64,000 nucleotides of DNA from Caulobacter rhizosphaerae (GCF_010977555.1 NZ_CP048815.1:3216501-3280500), one strand, 5' to 3'. Positions 1 through 8,935 are shown, counted from the stretch's first letter. Notes: generated by a model not told the origin, from the sequence alone. Program-made: numbers and translations.

Positions 1-1
1 C

Positions 2-763
2 CTCAAGCGCCGCAAGGACAAGGAAGTCCAGCGCGCCTCGGCGACCCGCAAGCTGCGTCTGCCGGGCAAGCTGGCCGACTGCGCGGCCGGCGCCGTCGAC
101 GGCGCCGAGCTGTTCATCGTCGAGGGCGACTCGGCGGGCGGCTCGGCCAAGCAGGCCCGCAACCGCAAGAACCAGGCAATCCTGCCCCTGCGCGGCAAGA
201 TCCTCAACGTGGCCTCGGCCAGCGGCGAGAAGTTCACGGCCAACAAGGAGCTCAGCGACCTGATGCTGGCGCTGGGGGCCCAGGGCGGCAATCGGTACAA
301 GGAAGAGGATCTGCGTTACGAGCGGATTATCATCATGACCGACGCCGACGTCGACGGCGCCCACATCGCCAGCCTGCTGATCACCTTCTTCTACCGGACC
401 ATGCCGGACCTGATCCGCCAGGGTCACCTGTTCCTGGCCCTGCCGCCGCTGTACCGCATCAGCCACGGCGGCAAGAGCGCCTACGCCCGGGACGACGCCC
501 ACAAGGACGAACTGCTGGCCACGACGTTCAAGGGCAAGAAGCCCGAGATCGGCCGGTTCAAGGGCCTGGGCGAGATGATGGCCTCCCAGTTGAAGGAGAC
601 CACCATGGACCCGGCGGTGCGGACCCTGGCTAAGATCACCCTGCCCCGCTCCGAGGAGGCGGTCGAGGCCCTGGTCGAGACCCTGATGGGCCGCAAGCCC
701 GAGCTGCGCTTCCGCTTCATCCAGGAAAACGCCGAGTTCGCGGCCGACGACCTGGACCTGTAG
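2..763 (+). CDS. parE: DNA topoisomerase IV subunit B, C-terminal part (truncated by window edge)
   Basis: ATPase subunit of topoisomerase IV, which unlinks daughter chromosomes after replication together with ParC. The reading frame is open from base 2, so the gene starts upstream of the window; 253 residues are visible. The TOPRIM domain is clear: EGDSAGGSAK near residue 41, PLRGKILN, and the metal-binding DADVDGAHI about 70 residues later. GRFKGLGEM and the C-terminal stretch ending in DDLDL follow. The short tail after the TOPRIM region and the lack of a GyrB-type insertion favour ParE over GyrB. The next gene starts more than 300 bases later, so parE ends its unit. Confidence 0.93.
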   Translation, partial: LKRRKDKEVQRASATRKLRLPGKLADCAAGAVDGAELFIVEGDSAGGSAKQARNRKNQAILPLRGKILNVASASGEKFTANKELSDLMLALGAQGGNRYKEEDLRYERIIIMTDADVDGAHIASLLITFFYRTMPDLIRQGHLFLALPPLYRISHGGKSAYARDDAHKDELLATTFKGKKPEIGRFKGLGEMMASQLKETTMDPAVRTLAKITLPRSEEAVEALVETLMGRKPELRFRFIQENAEFAADDLDL

Positions 764-823
764 GTCAGGGCGGCCTCCTCGCGTTTCAGGGCGGGGATGG
801 CCGCCCGGCCGGCGCCTGAAGCC

Positions 824-873
824 CGATCTATAAAAGAATCTGACATTTCACATTTGGGCCGCTCAAGCGTCGC
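824..873. repeat. Imperfect intergenic repeat, copy A
   Basis: About 39 of 50 positions match the segment at 2942-2991 without gaps. The shared core includes CGATCTAT, GACATTTC and ATTTG. Both copies lie in the spacer after a plus-strand gene and before another one. I do not recognise the family. Confidence 0.6.
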
Positions 874-894
874 TAAGCCCTCAAATGAATTCGA

Positions 895-912
895 CTTTTC
901 GCGATCGAAAAG
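895..912. promoter_or_regulatory. Perfect 18-base inverted repeat, possible operator
   Basis: CTTTTCG-CGAT-CGAAAAG is a perfect palindrome in an AT-rich part of the spacer, about 175 bases before the UrcA-family gene. It has no T-tract, so it does not look like a terminator. A role as a binding site is inferred from symmetry and position only. Confidence 0.3.
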
Positions 913-1086
913 CTTCGTTCGCTCGATTTTTGACCGTTTTGTCGACCTTTTTCGCTTTTCGTGGACGCTCTTTGAGCAGATGCAAGATGACGAAGCGCGA
1001 TTTCGAGCCGGTCCGTCCGCGGATTCGGCCCGCGATCGGGCCGAGCGGCGCCCCAAGACGCCGCCAAAGTCTAGGGAAGTCGACCC

Positions 1087-1413
1087 ATGAAGATCCTGCT
1101 CGCCTCCACCGTCGCCGTCCTGGCCCTGGCCGCCGCGCCGTTCGCGGTCGCCGCCCCCGTCGGCGTCGAAACCATCAGCATCCCGGTGTCCAAGTCCAAG
1201 CTGGACCTCAACAATCCCCGCGACGCCCAAGTGTTGATGCGCCGCATCAATACCGCCGCCTTGCAAGCCTGCGGCGCCGACACCCACAGCTTCGCCGAAC
1301 TCAAGCGCGTCGTGGCCGCCTCGTCCTGCCATCGCGACGCCGTCGCCGGCGCGGTCAGCCAGCTGAACAGCAACCAGGCCGCCCTGACCGTCACCGGCGT
1401 CCGCGGTCGTTAG
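1087..1413 (+). CDS. UrcA family exported protein
   Basis: 108 residues with a Sec signal peptide (positively charged start, hydrophobic stretch to about residue 22, AVAAP cleavage region). The mature part follows the UrcA pattern: paired basic residues before an Ile (MRRINTAALQAC, about residues 51-62), a first Cys, and a second Cys about 25 residues on in SSCHRDAVAGAV. Family members are small periplasmic proteins common in Caulobacterales and Sphingomonadales, of unknown biochemical role. The gene is monocistronic: spacer upstream, strong terminator downstream. Confidence 0.8.
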   Translation: MKILLASTVAVLALAAAPFAVAAPVGVETISIPVSKSKLDLNNPRDAQVLMRRINTAALQACGADTHSFAELKRVVAASSCHRDAVAGAVSQLNSNQAALTVTGVRGR

Positions 1414-1450
1414 GCTCTCCATTCTCTCCTGCTCGAAGGAGAGGTCGGCG

Positions 1451-1484
1451 AAACGCCCGGGGCGAAAGTCCCGGGCGTTTTGCG
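1451..1484 (+). terminator. Rho-independent terminator after the UrcA-family gene
   Basis: ACGCCCGGG pairs with CCCGGGCGT around an eight-base loop and is followed by a T-rich stretch. It lies about 40 bases after the UrcA stop codon. Confidence 0.85.
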
Positions 1485-1540
1485 TTTCCGGGCTGGCGAC
1501 GAACTCGATCGATCTTCACGTGAGACACTGCCCTTTTTTC

Positions 1541-1555
1541 GATCACTTATTGATC
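1541..1555. promoter_or_regulatory. Short inverted repeat before the RTX gene
   Basis: GATCA-CTTAT-TGATC, with perfect five-base arms, sits about 50 bases before the RTX start, in the likely promoter region. It is short enough to be chance. Confidence 0.2.
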
Positions 1556-1602
1556 TTGATCCGTAAACGTCGCACAACCTCAGATAATATTGGGGTGAAA
1601 CC

Positions 1603-2847
1603 ATGATTATCGATGGCACTGAAGGCCCCGACCATCTGGTCGGCGGTTCTGGCGATGACCTCATCAATGGTCTCGGGGGAGCCGACACGCTGGAGGGTCT
1701 GGACGGAAACGACCAGCTCTTCGGAGGCGCCGGCGGGGATCACCTTTACGGAGGCGCCGGCGCTGATGTCCTGGACGGCGGAACGGAGTTCGATCTGGCG
1801 CGGTATGATGGCTCCTTGTCCGGCGTAAACGTCAATCTGACGACGAACACCGGCATCGGCGGCGACGCGCAAGGCGACACCTTCAACTCTATCGAAGGTC
1901 TGGTTGGGTCCAGCTTCGCGGACTTCCTGACCGGAAGCGACACCTGGGGCAATATCATCTATGGCCTGGGCGGTGACGACACTCTGTACGGCGGGGCCGA
2001 TGGCAACGACCTGCTCTATGGCGGCGAGGGCAACGATCACCTGTTTGTCGGCCGGGCGATCCAGGGCGGCGTCGATGGCGGGCCGGGCTATGATCTCGCG
2101 CGCTATGATCACGTGGCGGAAGGGGTCGACATCGGCCTCTCCTCAAGCGGTTTCATATCGATCGAAGGCCTTGTGGGCTCGAACTTCAACGACCGCCTAT
2201 TCGGCAATGCGGGCGACAACGTCATCTACGGCAACGGCGGCGACGACAGTCTGGTCGGCAACGGCGGCACCGACCACCTTTACGGCAACGACGGCAACGA
2301 CGTGTTCTACGGCGACCTGACGAACAGCCTGATGGACGGCGGCTTCGGGCTCGACATGGTGCGCTACGAAAACTCCCATGCCGGCGTCGTCGTCGACCTC
2401 GCCTTGGGCCTCGGCTCGGGAGGCGACGCGCAGGGTGACACCTATACGTCCGTCGAAGCCGTCGCCGGTTCAAACTTCGCCGACACCCTGATAGGCGACG
2501 ATGACGTTGGCGGCACTATCCTCTACGGCCAGGGCGGAGACGACGTGTTGAAAGGCGGCGGCGGCCGCGACACGCTCTACGGCGGCGCCGGCGCTGACAG
2601 CTTCTACTTCAGCAGTGGGTGGAACATCTCCCAGATCATGGATTTCACCACGGGCGCTGACCATGACCTGATCGGCATCCTGACGAACGTGAACGGCTCG
2701 GGCATCGTGGACTACGCAACCCTGCTGCCCCACATCCACGACGGCGGGGGCGGGATCAGGATCGACCTAGGCGTCGGCGCGGAGGTCGGCGTGGCCGGCC
2801 TTCGCCTGGCCGACGTGACGGCCGATCTGTTCTTTTTCTACAGCTAA
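1603..2847 (+). CDS. Small RTX-type calcium-binding protein, probable type I secretion substrate
   Basis: 414 residues made almost entirely of glycine- and aspartate-rich nonapeptide repeats of the GGxGxDxLx type (for example GGAGGDHLYG and GGEGNDHLF), which form a Ca2+-binding parallel beta-roll in RTX proteins. The repeats come in about four blocks separated by longer strands containing conserved YDLARYD and VGSNFND-like segments. There is no N-terminal signal peptide. The last 70 residues lack repeats and end in hydrophobic residues (ADLFFFYS), as in C-terminal signals read by type I exporters. No recognisable enzyme domain is present and no ABC exporter, membrane fusion or TolC gene is adjacent, so an exporter elsewhere would be needed. 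Confidence 0.8.
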   Translation: MIIDGTEGPDHLVGGSGDDLINGLGGADTLEGLDGNDQLFGGAGGDHLYGGAGADVLDGGTEFDLARYDGSLSGVNVNLTTNTGIGGDAQGDTFNSIEGLVGSSFADFLTGSDTWGNIIYGLGGDDTLYGGADGNDLLYGGEGNDHLFVGRAIQGGVDGGPGYDLARYDHVAEGVDIGLSSSGFISIEGLVGSNFNDRLFGNAGDNVIYGNGGDDSLVGNGGTDHLYGNDGNDVFYGDLTNSLMDGGFGLDMVRYENSHAGVVVDLALGLGSGGDAQGDTYTSVEAVAGSNFADTLIGDDDVGGTILYGQGGDDVLKGGGGRDTLYGGAGADSFYFSSGWNISQIMDFTTGADHDLIGILTNVNGSGIVDYATLLPHIHDGGGGIRIDLGVGAEVGVAGLRLADVTADLFFFYS

Positions 2848-2859
2848 CGCTTCATCGGT

Positions 2860-2897
2860 GCTCGCCCCAGCCGCGACGGCGGGGCGAGCCATTTTGC
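2860..2897 (+). terminator. Probable terminator after the RTX gene
   Basis: GCTCGCCCC pairs with GGGGCGAGC around a 12-base loop about 12 bases after the stop codon. The following T-tract is short (ATTTTG), so termination may be partial. Confidence 0.6.
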
Positions 2898-2941
2898 CTG
2901 CCCTAGCTCCCGGACGCGACGTCTGAAAGGGCGGTCCGACG

Positions 2942-2991
2942 CGATCTATGGAAGACTCCGACATTTCGGATTTGCGCGCCTCGAGCGCCGC
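2942..2991. repeat. Imperfect intergenic repeat, copy B
   Basis: Partner of the segment at 824-873 with about 39 of 50 matching positions. It lies between the RTX gene terminator and the helicase gene. Confidence 0.6.
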
Positions 2992-3238
2992 CCCCGCCGC
3001 GACCAATGCGCCGCGGGCGACTTATTTCGCCCGCGCCCTTGCTTTCCGAAGCGTTTTGCCTTCCTTAGTCCGCCCATCAGACCCCTTTTGTCCCGCCCTC
3101 ATCGGCATCCGGACCGAAACGGTCTATTCTCTGAAGATATTGACCAAGAACACGGTCCGTTTGGGGGTCGTATTTGGTCGTGGTGCGGGCCGCGCGCGTT
3201 TGTGTGTGCGCCGTCCGCTTGAAACGAACTGGACCCGT

Positions 3239-5512
3239 ATGCCCTTCCCCGCCTCCCACCCCGCTCTTGAGCGGGCTCTTGCCGCTCAAGGTTACCTCGA
3301 GCCCACCCCCGTCCAGGCCGCCGTGCTGGAAGCCGACGCCGAGGGCCGCGACCTGCTGGTCAGCGCCCAGACCGGCTCGGGCAAGACCGTCGCCTTCGGC
3401 CTGGCCGCCGCCCCCACCCTGCTCGGCGACGCCGACAAGTTCAGCAAGGCCGGCGCCCCGATGTGCCTGGTCATCGCCCCGACTCGCGAATTGGCCATCC
3501 AGGTCAATCGCGAGCTGACTTGGCTCTATGCCGAGGCCGGCGCCGTGGTCGTCAACTGCGTGGGCGGCATGGACGCCCGCCGCGAACAGCGCGCCCTGAA
3601 CTTCGGCGCCCACATCGTGGTCGGCACGCCCGGCCGTCTGCGCGACCACATCGAGCGCGGCCACCTGGACCTGTCGGAGCTGAAGGTCGCCGTCCTCGAC
3701 GAGGCCGACGAGATGCTGGACATGGGGTTCCGCGAGGACCTGGAGTTCATCCTCGACGCCGCCCCGGCCGAGCGCCGCACCCTGCTGTTCTCGGCCACCC
3801 TGGCGCGCGAGATCGTGCAACTGGCCAAAAGCTACCAGAACGACGCCCTGCGCATCGACACACTGGGCCGCAACGAGCCGCACCGCGACATCGAGTATCG
3901 CGCCGTCCGCGTCGCGCCGAACGAAACCGAGCACGCGATCGTCAACCTGCTTCGCTATTTCGAAAGCCCCGGCGCCCTGGTGTTCTGCAACACGCGCGAA
4001 AGCGTCCGCGCCCTGCACAGCAAGCTGCGCGAGCGCGGCTTCGCCGTCGTCGGCCTGTCGGGCGAGCTCTCCCAGCGTGAACGCGCCGACGCCCTGCAGG
4101 CCCTGCGCGACGGCCACGCCCGCGTCTGCGTCGCCACCGACGTCGCCGCCCGCGGCCTCGACCTGCCCGACCTGGGCCTGGTCATCCACGCCGAGCTGCC
4201 GGTCAACAAGGCCACCCTGCTGCACCGGTCGGGCCGCACCGGCCGGGCCGGCAAGAAGGGCGTCAGCGCCCTGGTCGTGCCCTACACCCGCCGCCGCAAG
4301 GCCGAGCAGCTCTTGATGGCGGCCGGCGTCGAAGGTCAATGGGGCGGCGCCCCGACGGCCGACGAGATCCGCGCCAAGGACCAGGAGCGCCTCCTGGACG
4401 ACCCGATCTTCGCCGAGCCTTCGAACGAGGACGACGCCGGCCTGGTCGCGGCCATGCTGGAGAAGCGCACGCCCGAAGAGCTGGCCGCCGCCCTGATCCG
4501 CGCCCGCCGCGCCAAGCTACCGGCCCCGGAAGAAATCTACGACGACCCGCGCCACGGCGCCGATCCGGGCCCGCGGGCCCGCGGTGAGCGTTCCAATGAT
4601 CGCGGCGACCGCTTCGCCGACCGCGACTTCGCGCCTCGGGGCGACTTCGGGGACCGTCCGGAACGCGAACCGCGCGCCGACATGAGCAACTCGGCCTGGT
4701 TCCGCCTCAACACCGGCCGTCGCAACAACGCCGACCCCAAGTGGCTGATCCCGCTGATCTGCCGTCTGGGCCACATCACCAAGAAGGACATCGGCTCGAT
4801 CCGGATCTTCGACTACGACACCAAGTTCGAGATCTCGGCCGAGGCGGAAGTGAAGTTCGGCGCGGCCGTCCAGGCCACCGTGCGCGACGACGTGACCATC
4901 ACCCCGACCACGGCCCCGGCCGCTCGCGACGCCGGCCCGCGCAAGGAGTACGCGCCGCGTCCGCCTCGCGACGACAACGACGCGCCGCGCCGCGAATACG
5001 CCCCGCGTCCGCCCCGGGACAACGACCGCGCCCCGCGCGCCAACGCCCCGGGCTCGCGCGATCACACCCCGCGCCCGTCCTCGTTCGGCGCCGACGGCGT
5101 CAGCAACGCCAAGCCGTATGCGCGCAACGAAGAGCCCAAGCGCGACTACAAGCCGCGCGACCGCGACGAGGCGCCGAAGCGCGACTTCAAGCCCCGGGCG
5201 GACGCCCCCCGTTCGGACGCTCCCAAGCGCGAGTTCAAGCCGCGGGACGAAGCCCCGCGCGCCCACGCCGAGGCCGCGCCGCGTCGCGCGCCGCGCACCG
5301 ACCGCGAGAGCGTGCCCTACGATCCGGCCGCCACCTCGGAAAAGCCGTTCCGCAAGCCGCGCGCCGACGCCGGCGCTGGCCCCGCCAAGCCGTTCAAGGG
5401 TCCCAAGCCCTTCAAGGCCAAGGGTTCCTTCGGCGACAAGCCGGCGTTCGGCGGCCCCAAGCCCGCCTTCGGCAAGAAGCCGGGCGGCAAGACGCCGTTC
5501 AAGAAGAAGTAG
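3239..5512 (+). CDS. DEAD-box ATP-dependent RNA helicase with DbpA-type RNA-binding domain
   Basis: 757 residues from the ATG at 3239, chosen because the helicase core (Q-motif region with TPVQ) begins within 25 residues. Motifs in order: AQTGSGKT (43-50), PTRELA (81-86), TPGR (130-133), DEAD (154-157), SAT (185-187), ATDVAARGLD (299-308), HRSGRTGR (329-336). Residues about 486-552 form a DbpA/CsdA-type RNA-binding domain (ITKKDIGSIRIFDYDTKFE). The last 200 residues are a highly charged disordered tail with repeated KRDFKPR and PRPPRD units and a lysine-rich end, suited to RNA binding. The likely role is rRNA or mRNA remodelling, as for CsdA/DeaD in ribosome assembly and cold adaptation. The start site has only a weak ribosome-binding site. 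Confidence 0.9.
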   Translation: MPFPASHPALERALAAQGYLEPTPVQAAVLEADAEGRDLLVSAQTGSGKTVAFGLAAAPTLLGDADKFSKAGAPMCLVIAPTRELAIQVNRELTWLYAEAGAVVVNCVGGMDARREQRALNFGAHIVVGTPGRLRDHIERGHLDLSELKVAVLDEADEMLDMGFREDLEFILDAAPAERRTLLFSATLAREIVQLAKSYQNDALRIDTLGRNEPHRDIEYRAVRVAPNETEHAIVNLLRYFESPGALVFCNTRESVRALHSKLRERGFAVVGLSGELSQRERADALQALRDGHARVCVATDVAARGLDLPDLGLVIHAELPVNKATLLHRSGRTGRAGKKGVSALVVPYTRRRKAEQLLMAAGVEGQWGGAPTADEIRAKDQERLLDDPIFAEPSNEDDAGLVAAMLEKRTPEELAAALIRARRAKLPAPEEIYDDPRHGADPGPRARGERSNDRGDRFADRDFAPRGDFGDRPEREPRADMSNSAWFRLNTGRRNNADPKWLIPLICRLGHITKKDIGSIRIFDYDTKFEISAEAEVKFGAAVQATVRDDVTITPTTAPAARDAGPRKEYAPRPPRDDNDAPRREYAPRPPRDNDRAPRANAPGSRDHTPRPSSFGADGVSNAKPYARNEEPKRDYKPRDRDEAPKRDFKPRADAPRSDAPKREFKPRDEAPRAHAEAAPRRAPRTDRESVPYDPAATSEKPFRKPRADAGAGPAKPFKGPKPFKAKGSFGDKPAFGGPKPAFGKKPGGKTPFKKK

Positions 5513-5531
5513 TTGTCGATGTGGAGGGGGT

Positions 5532-5652
5532 GACCACTTGCCCCCTCCGCGCCTTCGGCGCTCCCTCCCCCCAGAGGGGGAAGAGCCTCGCGCCATGGGC
5601 TCCCGTCCCTCTGGGGGCGGACAGACCGCGAAGCGGTTAGGTGGGAGCAAGT
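5532..5652. repeat. Palindromic intergenic repeat, family 1 (copy 1)
   Basis: The element begins CCACTTGCCCCC and ends GTGGGAGCAAGT, so its outer ends are inverted copies. Inside are CCAGAGGGGGAAGAGC and TCTGGGGGCGGACAGACC. A second copy lies at 59830-59941. It separates convergent genes (helicase and flavoprotein). Confidence 0.85.
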
Positions 5653-5661
5653 CGACGGTCG

Positions 5662-6840
5662 CTAAACCGCCTGCCCGGCGCACCAGCCCGACGCCCAGGC
5701 CCACTGGAAATTATAGCCGCCCAGCCAGCCGGTGACGTCGACCACCTCGCCGATGAAGTACAGGCCGGGGACCGCCTTGGCCTCCAGGGTCCGCGAATCC
5801 AGGCCGTCGGTGGCAACGCCGCCCAGGGTCACTTCCGCCGTCCGATAGCCTTCCGAGCCCACCGGCTTGAACGTCCAGGCGTTGACCGTCGCGGCCACGC
5901 CGCGCAGCAGCACGTCCGAGCAGTCGGCCATGTTGCCGTAGGCGCCGGCGTCCTCGGCGATCAGCTGGGCCAGGCGCTTGGGCAGGATCTCGCCCAGCAC
6001 CGTCGACAGGGCCCGCTTGGGCGTGGCCGTGCGGGCGGTGCGCAGGGCCTGGAACACGTCGACGCCCGGCGCCATGTTCACGCTGATCTCGCCGCCCTCG
6101 CGCCAGTAGGACGAGATCTGCAGGATCGCCGGGCCCGACAGGCCGCGGTGGGTGAACAGCATGGCCTCGGCGAACCTGGTCTTGCCGCTGGAGACCACCG
6201 CGTCCAGGGCCACGCCCGACAAAGGCGCCAGGCGCTCCAGGGTCTTGACCTCGAAGGTCAAGGGCACGAGCGCGGGACGGGTCTCGACGATGTTCAGGCC
6301 GAACTGCTGGGCGATCTCGTAGCCGAGGCCGGTCGCGCCCATCTTGGGAATCGACTTGCCGCCGGTGGCGACCACGACCGAGCGGCAGGCGACCGGACCG
6401 TTGGAAAAGCTGACGCGCCAGCCCTCCCCGTCCCTGGCCACGCCCTTGACCTGCGTCTCCAGGCGCAGCGTGACGCCGGCCTGGTCCATCTCGGTCAGCA
6501 GCATCTCGATGACCTGCCGGGCCGAGCCGTCGCAGAACAGCTGGCCCAGGGTCTTCTCGTGGAAGGCGATGCCGTAGCGCTGGACCAGGGCGATGAAGTC
6601 GCTCGGCCGATAGCGCCGCAGGGCCGAGACGCAGAACTTCGGATTGGCCGACAGGAAATTGGCCGGCGCCGTGTTGACGTTGGTGAAGTTGCAACGCCCG
6701 CCGCCGCTGATGCGGATCTTCTCGCCGGGGGCCTTGGCGTGGTCGACCACCAGCACCCTGCGGCCACGCTTGCCCGCCTCGATGGCGCACATCATGCCGG
6801 CCGCGCCGGCGCCCAGCACCACGACGTCGAAGTCTTCCAA
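5662..6840 (-). CDS. BaiN/YhiN-like (HI0933 family) NAD(P)/FAD-dependent oxidoreductase
   Basis: 392 residues. The N-terminal FAD-binding fold has GAGAAGMMCAIEAGKRG (about 10-26), followed by the family signature GEKIRISGGGRCNFTN (about 39-54). A second motif, TGGKSIPKMGATGLGYEIA, lies mid-protein. The C-terminus has GLYFIGEVVDVTGWLGGYN, the conserved FAD-contacting end of the family. These flavoproteins are cytosolic and mostly of unknown substrate; BaiN acts on bile acid intermediates, but that cannot be transferred here. The frame opens with TTG at 6840, which places the dinucleotide fold at the expected distance. Transcribed alone, convergent with the helicase gene. Confidence 0.85.
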   Translation of the reverse strand: MEDFDVVVLGAGAAGMMCAIEAGKRGRRVLVVDHAKAPGEKIRISGGGRCNFTNVNTAPANFLSANPKFCVSALRRYRPSDFIALVQRYGIAFHEKTLGQLFCDGSARQVIEMLLTEMDQAGVTLRLETQVKGVARDGEGWRVSFSNGPVACRSVVVATGGKSIPKMGATGLGYEIAQQFGLNIVETRPALVPLTFEVKTLERLAPLSGVALDAVVSSGKTRFAEAMLFTHRGLSGPAILQISSYWREGGEISVNMAPGVDVFQALRTARTATPKRALSTVLGEILPKRLAQLIAEDAGAYGNMADCSDVLLRGVAATVNAWTFKPVGSEGYRTAEVTLGGVATDGLDSRTLEAKAVPGLYFIGEVVDVTGWLGGYNFQWAWASGWCAGQAV

Positions 6841-6906
6841 GGCCCTGGCCCTCTCTCTTGAGCGGCGTATCGACAGGAGGCCGGCCGGGAAGTCAATGCG
6901 ACGATA

Positions 6907-7020
6907 TCAGACCGGTATCGGCTCGTTCAGCACGAACACCCCGATGCCGATCAGCAGCAGGACCAGCCCGCACCAGATCGACACGGCGATCCATCGCGCC
7001 CGGGCGAGGCGGCGGGCCAT
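6907..7020 (-). CDS. 37-residue single-pass membrane protein coupled to the chemoreceptor gene
   Basis: The ATG is one base after the TAG of the upstream chemoreceptor gene on the same strand, an arrangement that suggests translational coupling. The peptide begins with a basic stretch (MARRLARARW), has one hydrophobic segment (about residues 11-31) and ends LNEPIPV. The positive-inside rule predicts a cytoplasmic N-terminus. I recognise no family. Its size means chance is possible, but codon use looks normal and the topology is sensible. Confidence 0.5.
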   Translation of the reverse strand: MARRLARARWIAVSIWCGLVLLLIGIGVFVLNEPIPV

Positions 7021-7021
7021 C

Positions 7022-8851
7022 CTAGCCGGCCCGGCGCATCGGCGCGACGCCCGCCGAGGCGTGGCCGCTGGTGACCTGGAAACGACCCATCATCTGCACC
7101 AGGCCTCCGATCTCGGTCTTCAGGGCGTGGCTGACGGCGGTGGCCTGCTCGATCATGGCGGCGTTCTGCTGCACGCCCTGGTCCATCTGGTTGACGGCGG
7201 CGTTGACCTCGTTGAGGCCGGTGGCCTGCTCGCCGGCCGAGGCGGCCAGCTCCTTCACCAGGGCGTCGATCTCGCCCACCTTGAACACGATGCCTTCCAG
7301 GGCCTCGCCGGTCTGGCCGACCAGCTTGACGCCCTGGCCGACCTGGCCGGCCGAGGTGGAGATCAGGGTCTTGATCTCCTTGGCCGCCTCGGCCGAACGC
7401 TGGGCCAGGGCCCGGACTTCCTGGGCCACCACCGCGAAGCCGCGTCCCGCGTCGCCGGCCCGGGCCGCCTCCACGCCGGCGTTCAGGGCCAGCAGGTTGG
7501 TCTGGAAGGCGATCTCGTCGATCACCCCGATGATCTGGCCGATCTGCTGGGACGACTGCTCGATACCGGTCATGGCCGCGACGGCGCCGCGCACCACCTC
7601 GCCGGAACGCTCGGCGTCCTCGCGGGTCGAGCCGACCACGCGGGCGGCGTCGTTGGCGCCCTGGGACGCACGGCGAACGGTGGCGGTGATCTCGTCGAGA
7701 GCGGCGGCGGTCTCTTCTAGGCTGGCGGCCTGCTGCTCGCTGCGGCGGGCGGTGTTGTCGGCGGCGGCGGTGATCTCGTCGGAGCTACGGCCGATGCCGC
7801 CAACCGCCGTCAGGATCTGGCCCATCGCCTGGTCCAGGTGGTCCATGGCCCCGTTGAAGTCGGTGCGCAGCTGGCCATAGCCCTCGGGGAACGGCTCGAC
7901 GACGCGCACGGTCAGGTCGCCGCGCGACAGCCGGGCCAGGCCGGCCGCGATCCGCTCCATGACGAAGGCCTGGTCCCGGGCCGCGCCCTGGCTGGCCGCC
8001 TCGTTGCGAAGGCGCTCGGCCTCGCCGGCGGCGGTGATCCGCTGCTGCTCGGCCTGCGAGGCCCGCAGGGCCGCGGCGTTGTCCTTGAACACCTGGACGG
8101 CCCGGGCCATCAGCCCGACCTCGTCCTTGCGGGCCGCCCCGGCCACCGTGACGTCGAGGTCGCCCTGGGCCAGGGTAGTCATGGTCTTGGACAGCGCGGC
8201 CACCGGTCGCGAGATCTTGCTCGCGCCGATCCACAGCGCAAAGCCCATGCCGCCGATCGCGGCGGCCAGGCCCAGCAGCATGGTCGTCAGGGCGCCCTGG
8301 TTGGCCTTGCGGTTGGCGTGGGCGACCAGGGCGTCGGTCTCGACGTGATAGTCGTCGCCCCAGGCCTTGGCGTCCTTGGACAGACTCTCGATGGCCGGAT
8401 CCAGGGCCGACAGGCGGGCGATGGCGCCGGCGTCGTCATTGGCCAGGCCCAGGTCGGCCGCCGCCCGTCCATCGGCGTAGAGGGCGTCGATGCGCTGCCG
8501 GAAGCCCTCGGCGGTCGGCGCGATGGAGGGGTCGGCCTTGACCATCTTGTCCAGGCTGTCCTTGCCCTCGCCATAGACCTTGTCGAGGTCTTTGGACGCC
8601 GAGCGCGCCGCGTCGGAGGTTCCTTCGTAGGTGACCACGCGGTGGGCGGCATGGCCCATCATGCTGAGGCGGCGGCTGAAGCGGGCCGACTGCACCTCGG
8701 CCGGAGAGCGGTTCTCGACCAGGACCCGAGTGGCGTCCTGCAAGCTCTTCTGCTGCCAGACCCCCATGCCGGTGCAGCCCAGGACGGCCGCCGCCAGGGT
8801 CACGGCCGGCAGCAGCACCTTGATCGAGATCTTCAGGTCGTCGAATCCCAT
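7022..8851 (-). CDS. Methyl-accepting chemotaxis protein
   Basis: 609 residues. TM1 is near residues 11-31, followed by a helical periplasmic sensor of about 160 residues, TM2 near 190-212 ([18 protein letters not shown]), a HAMP domain ending around 265 and a second HAMP-like segment around 300-345. The C-terminal signalling hairpin carries the near-invariant tip [20 protein letters not shown] and [16 protein letters not shown], which contacts CheA and CheW. The protein ends APMRRAG, with no CheR-tethering pentapeptide. The start has a GGGGGAAG ribosome-binding site. It shares the signalling module almost word for word with the receptor at 18390 but the sensor regions differ. Ligand unknown. 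Confidence 0.93.
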   Translation of the reverse strand: MGFDDLKISIKVLLPAVTLAAAVLGCTGMGVWQQKSLQDATRVLVENRSPAEVQSARFSRRLSMMGHAAHRVVTYEGTSDAARSASKDLDKVYGEGKDSLDKMVKADPSIAPTAEGFRQRIDALYADGRAAADLGLANDDAGAIARLSALDPAIESLSKDAKAWGDDYHVETDALVAHANRKANQGALTTMLLGLAAAIGGMGFALWIGASKISRPVAALSKTMTTLAQGDLDVTVAGAARKDEVGLMARAVQVFKDNAAALRASQAEQQRITAAGEAERLRNEAASQGAARDQAFVMERIAAGLARLSRGDLTVRVVEPFPEGYGQLRTDFNGAMDHLDQAMGQILTAVGGIGRSSDEITAAADNTARRSEQQAASLEETAAALDEITATVRRASQGANDAARVVGSTREDAERSGEVVRGAVAAMTGIEQSSQQIGQIIGVIDEIAFQTNLLALNAGVEAARAGDAGRGFAVVAQEVRALAQRSAEAAKEIKTLISTSAGQVGQGVKLVGQTGEALEGIVFKVGEIDALVKELAASAGEQATGLNEVNAAVNQMDQGVQQNAAMIEQATAVSHALKTEIGGLVQMMGRFQVTSGHASAGVAPMRRAG

Positions 8852-8935
8852 CGCTTCCCCCGTCGAGCCTTCCGCAGGGAGACGCGGCTCGATTTACTTG
8901 CGGACGATGGTTCGCCGGGGCGCGTGAAAGTCGCG

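Larger units (their letters stand above)
764..1086. other. Spacer between parE and the urcA-like gene
   Basis: This 323-base gap holds an imperfect repeat shared with a site at 2942 and a perfect inverted repeat at 895-912. The segment from about 875 to 985 is clearly richer in A and T than its surroundings and could carry the promoter of the UrcA-family gene. I see no convincing protein-coding gene in it. Confidence 0.5.
2848..3238. other. Spacer before the DEAD-box helicase gene
   Basis: It contains a terminator-like hairpin (2860-2897) and repeat copy B (2942-2991). The helicase frame is open back to 2948, but that part encodes low-complexity residues with no helicase similarity. I see no further gene; the helicase promoter and leader probably lie here. 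Confidence 0.45.

Noticed and set aside
797..1090. 97-residue open frame between parE and the UrcA-family gene
   Set aside because: Composition is that of translated spacer (Arg, Ser, Phe rich), there is no good ribosome-binding site, and it overlaps the repeat copy and the palindrome. Kept only as a note in the repeat finding.
481..1422. Long minus-strand frame opposite parE and the UrcA-family gene
   Set aside because: It runs antisense to two recognised genes and has no motif; long antisense frames are expected at this GC content.
2948..3238. 97-residue N-terminal extension of the DEAD-box helicase
   Set aside because: The residues have no helicase similarity, the Q-motif region begins right after ATG 3239, and the extension overlaps a repeat.
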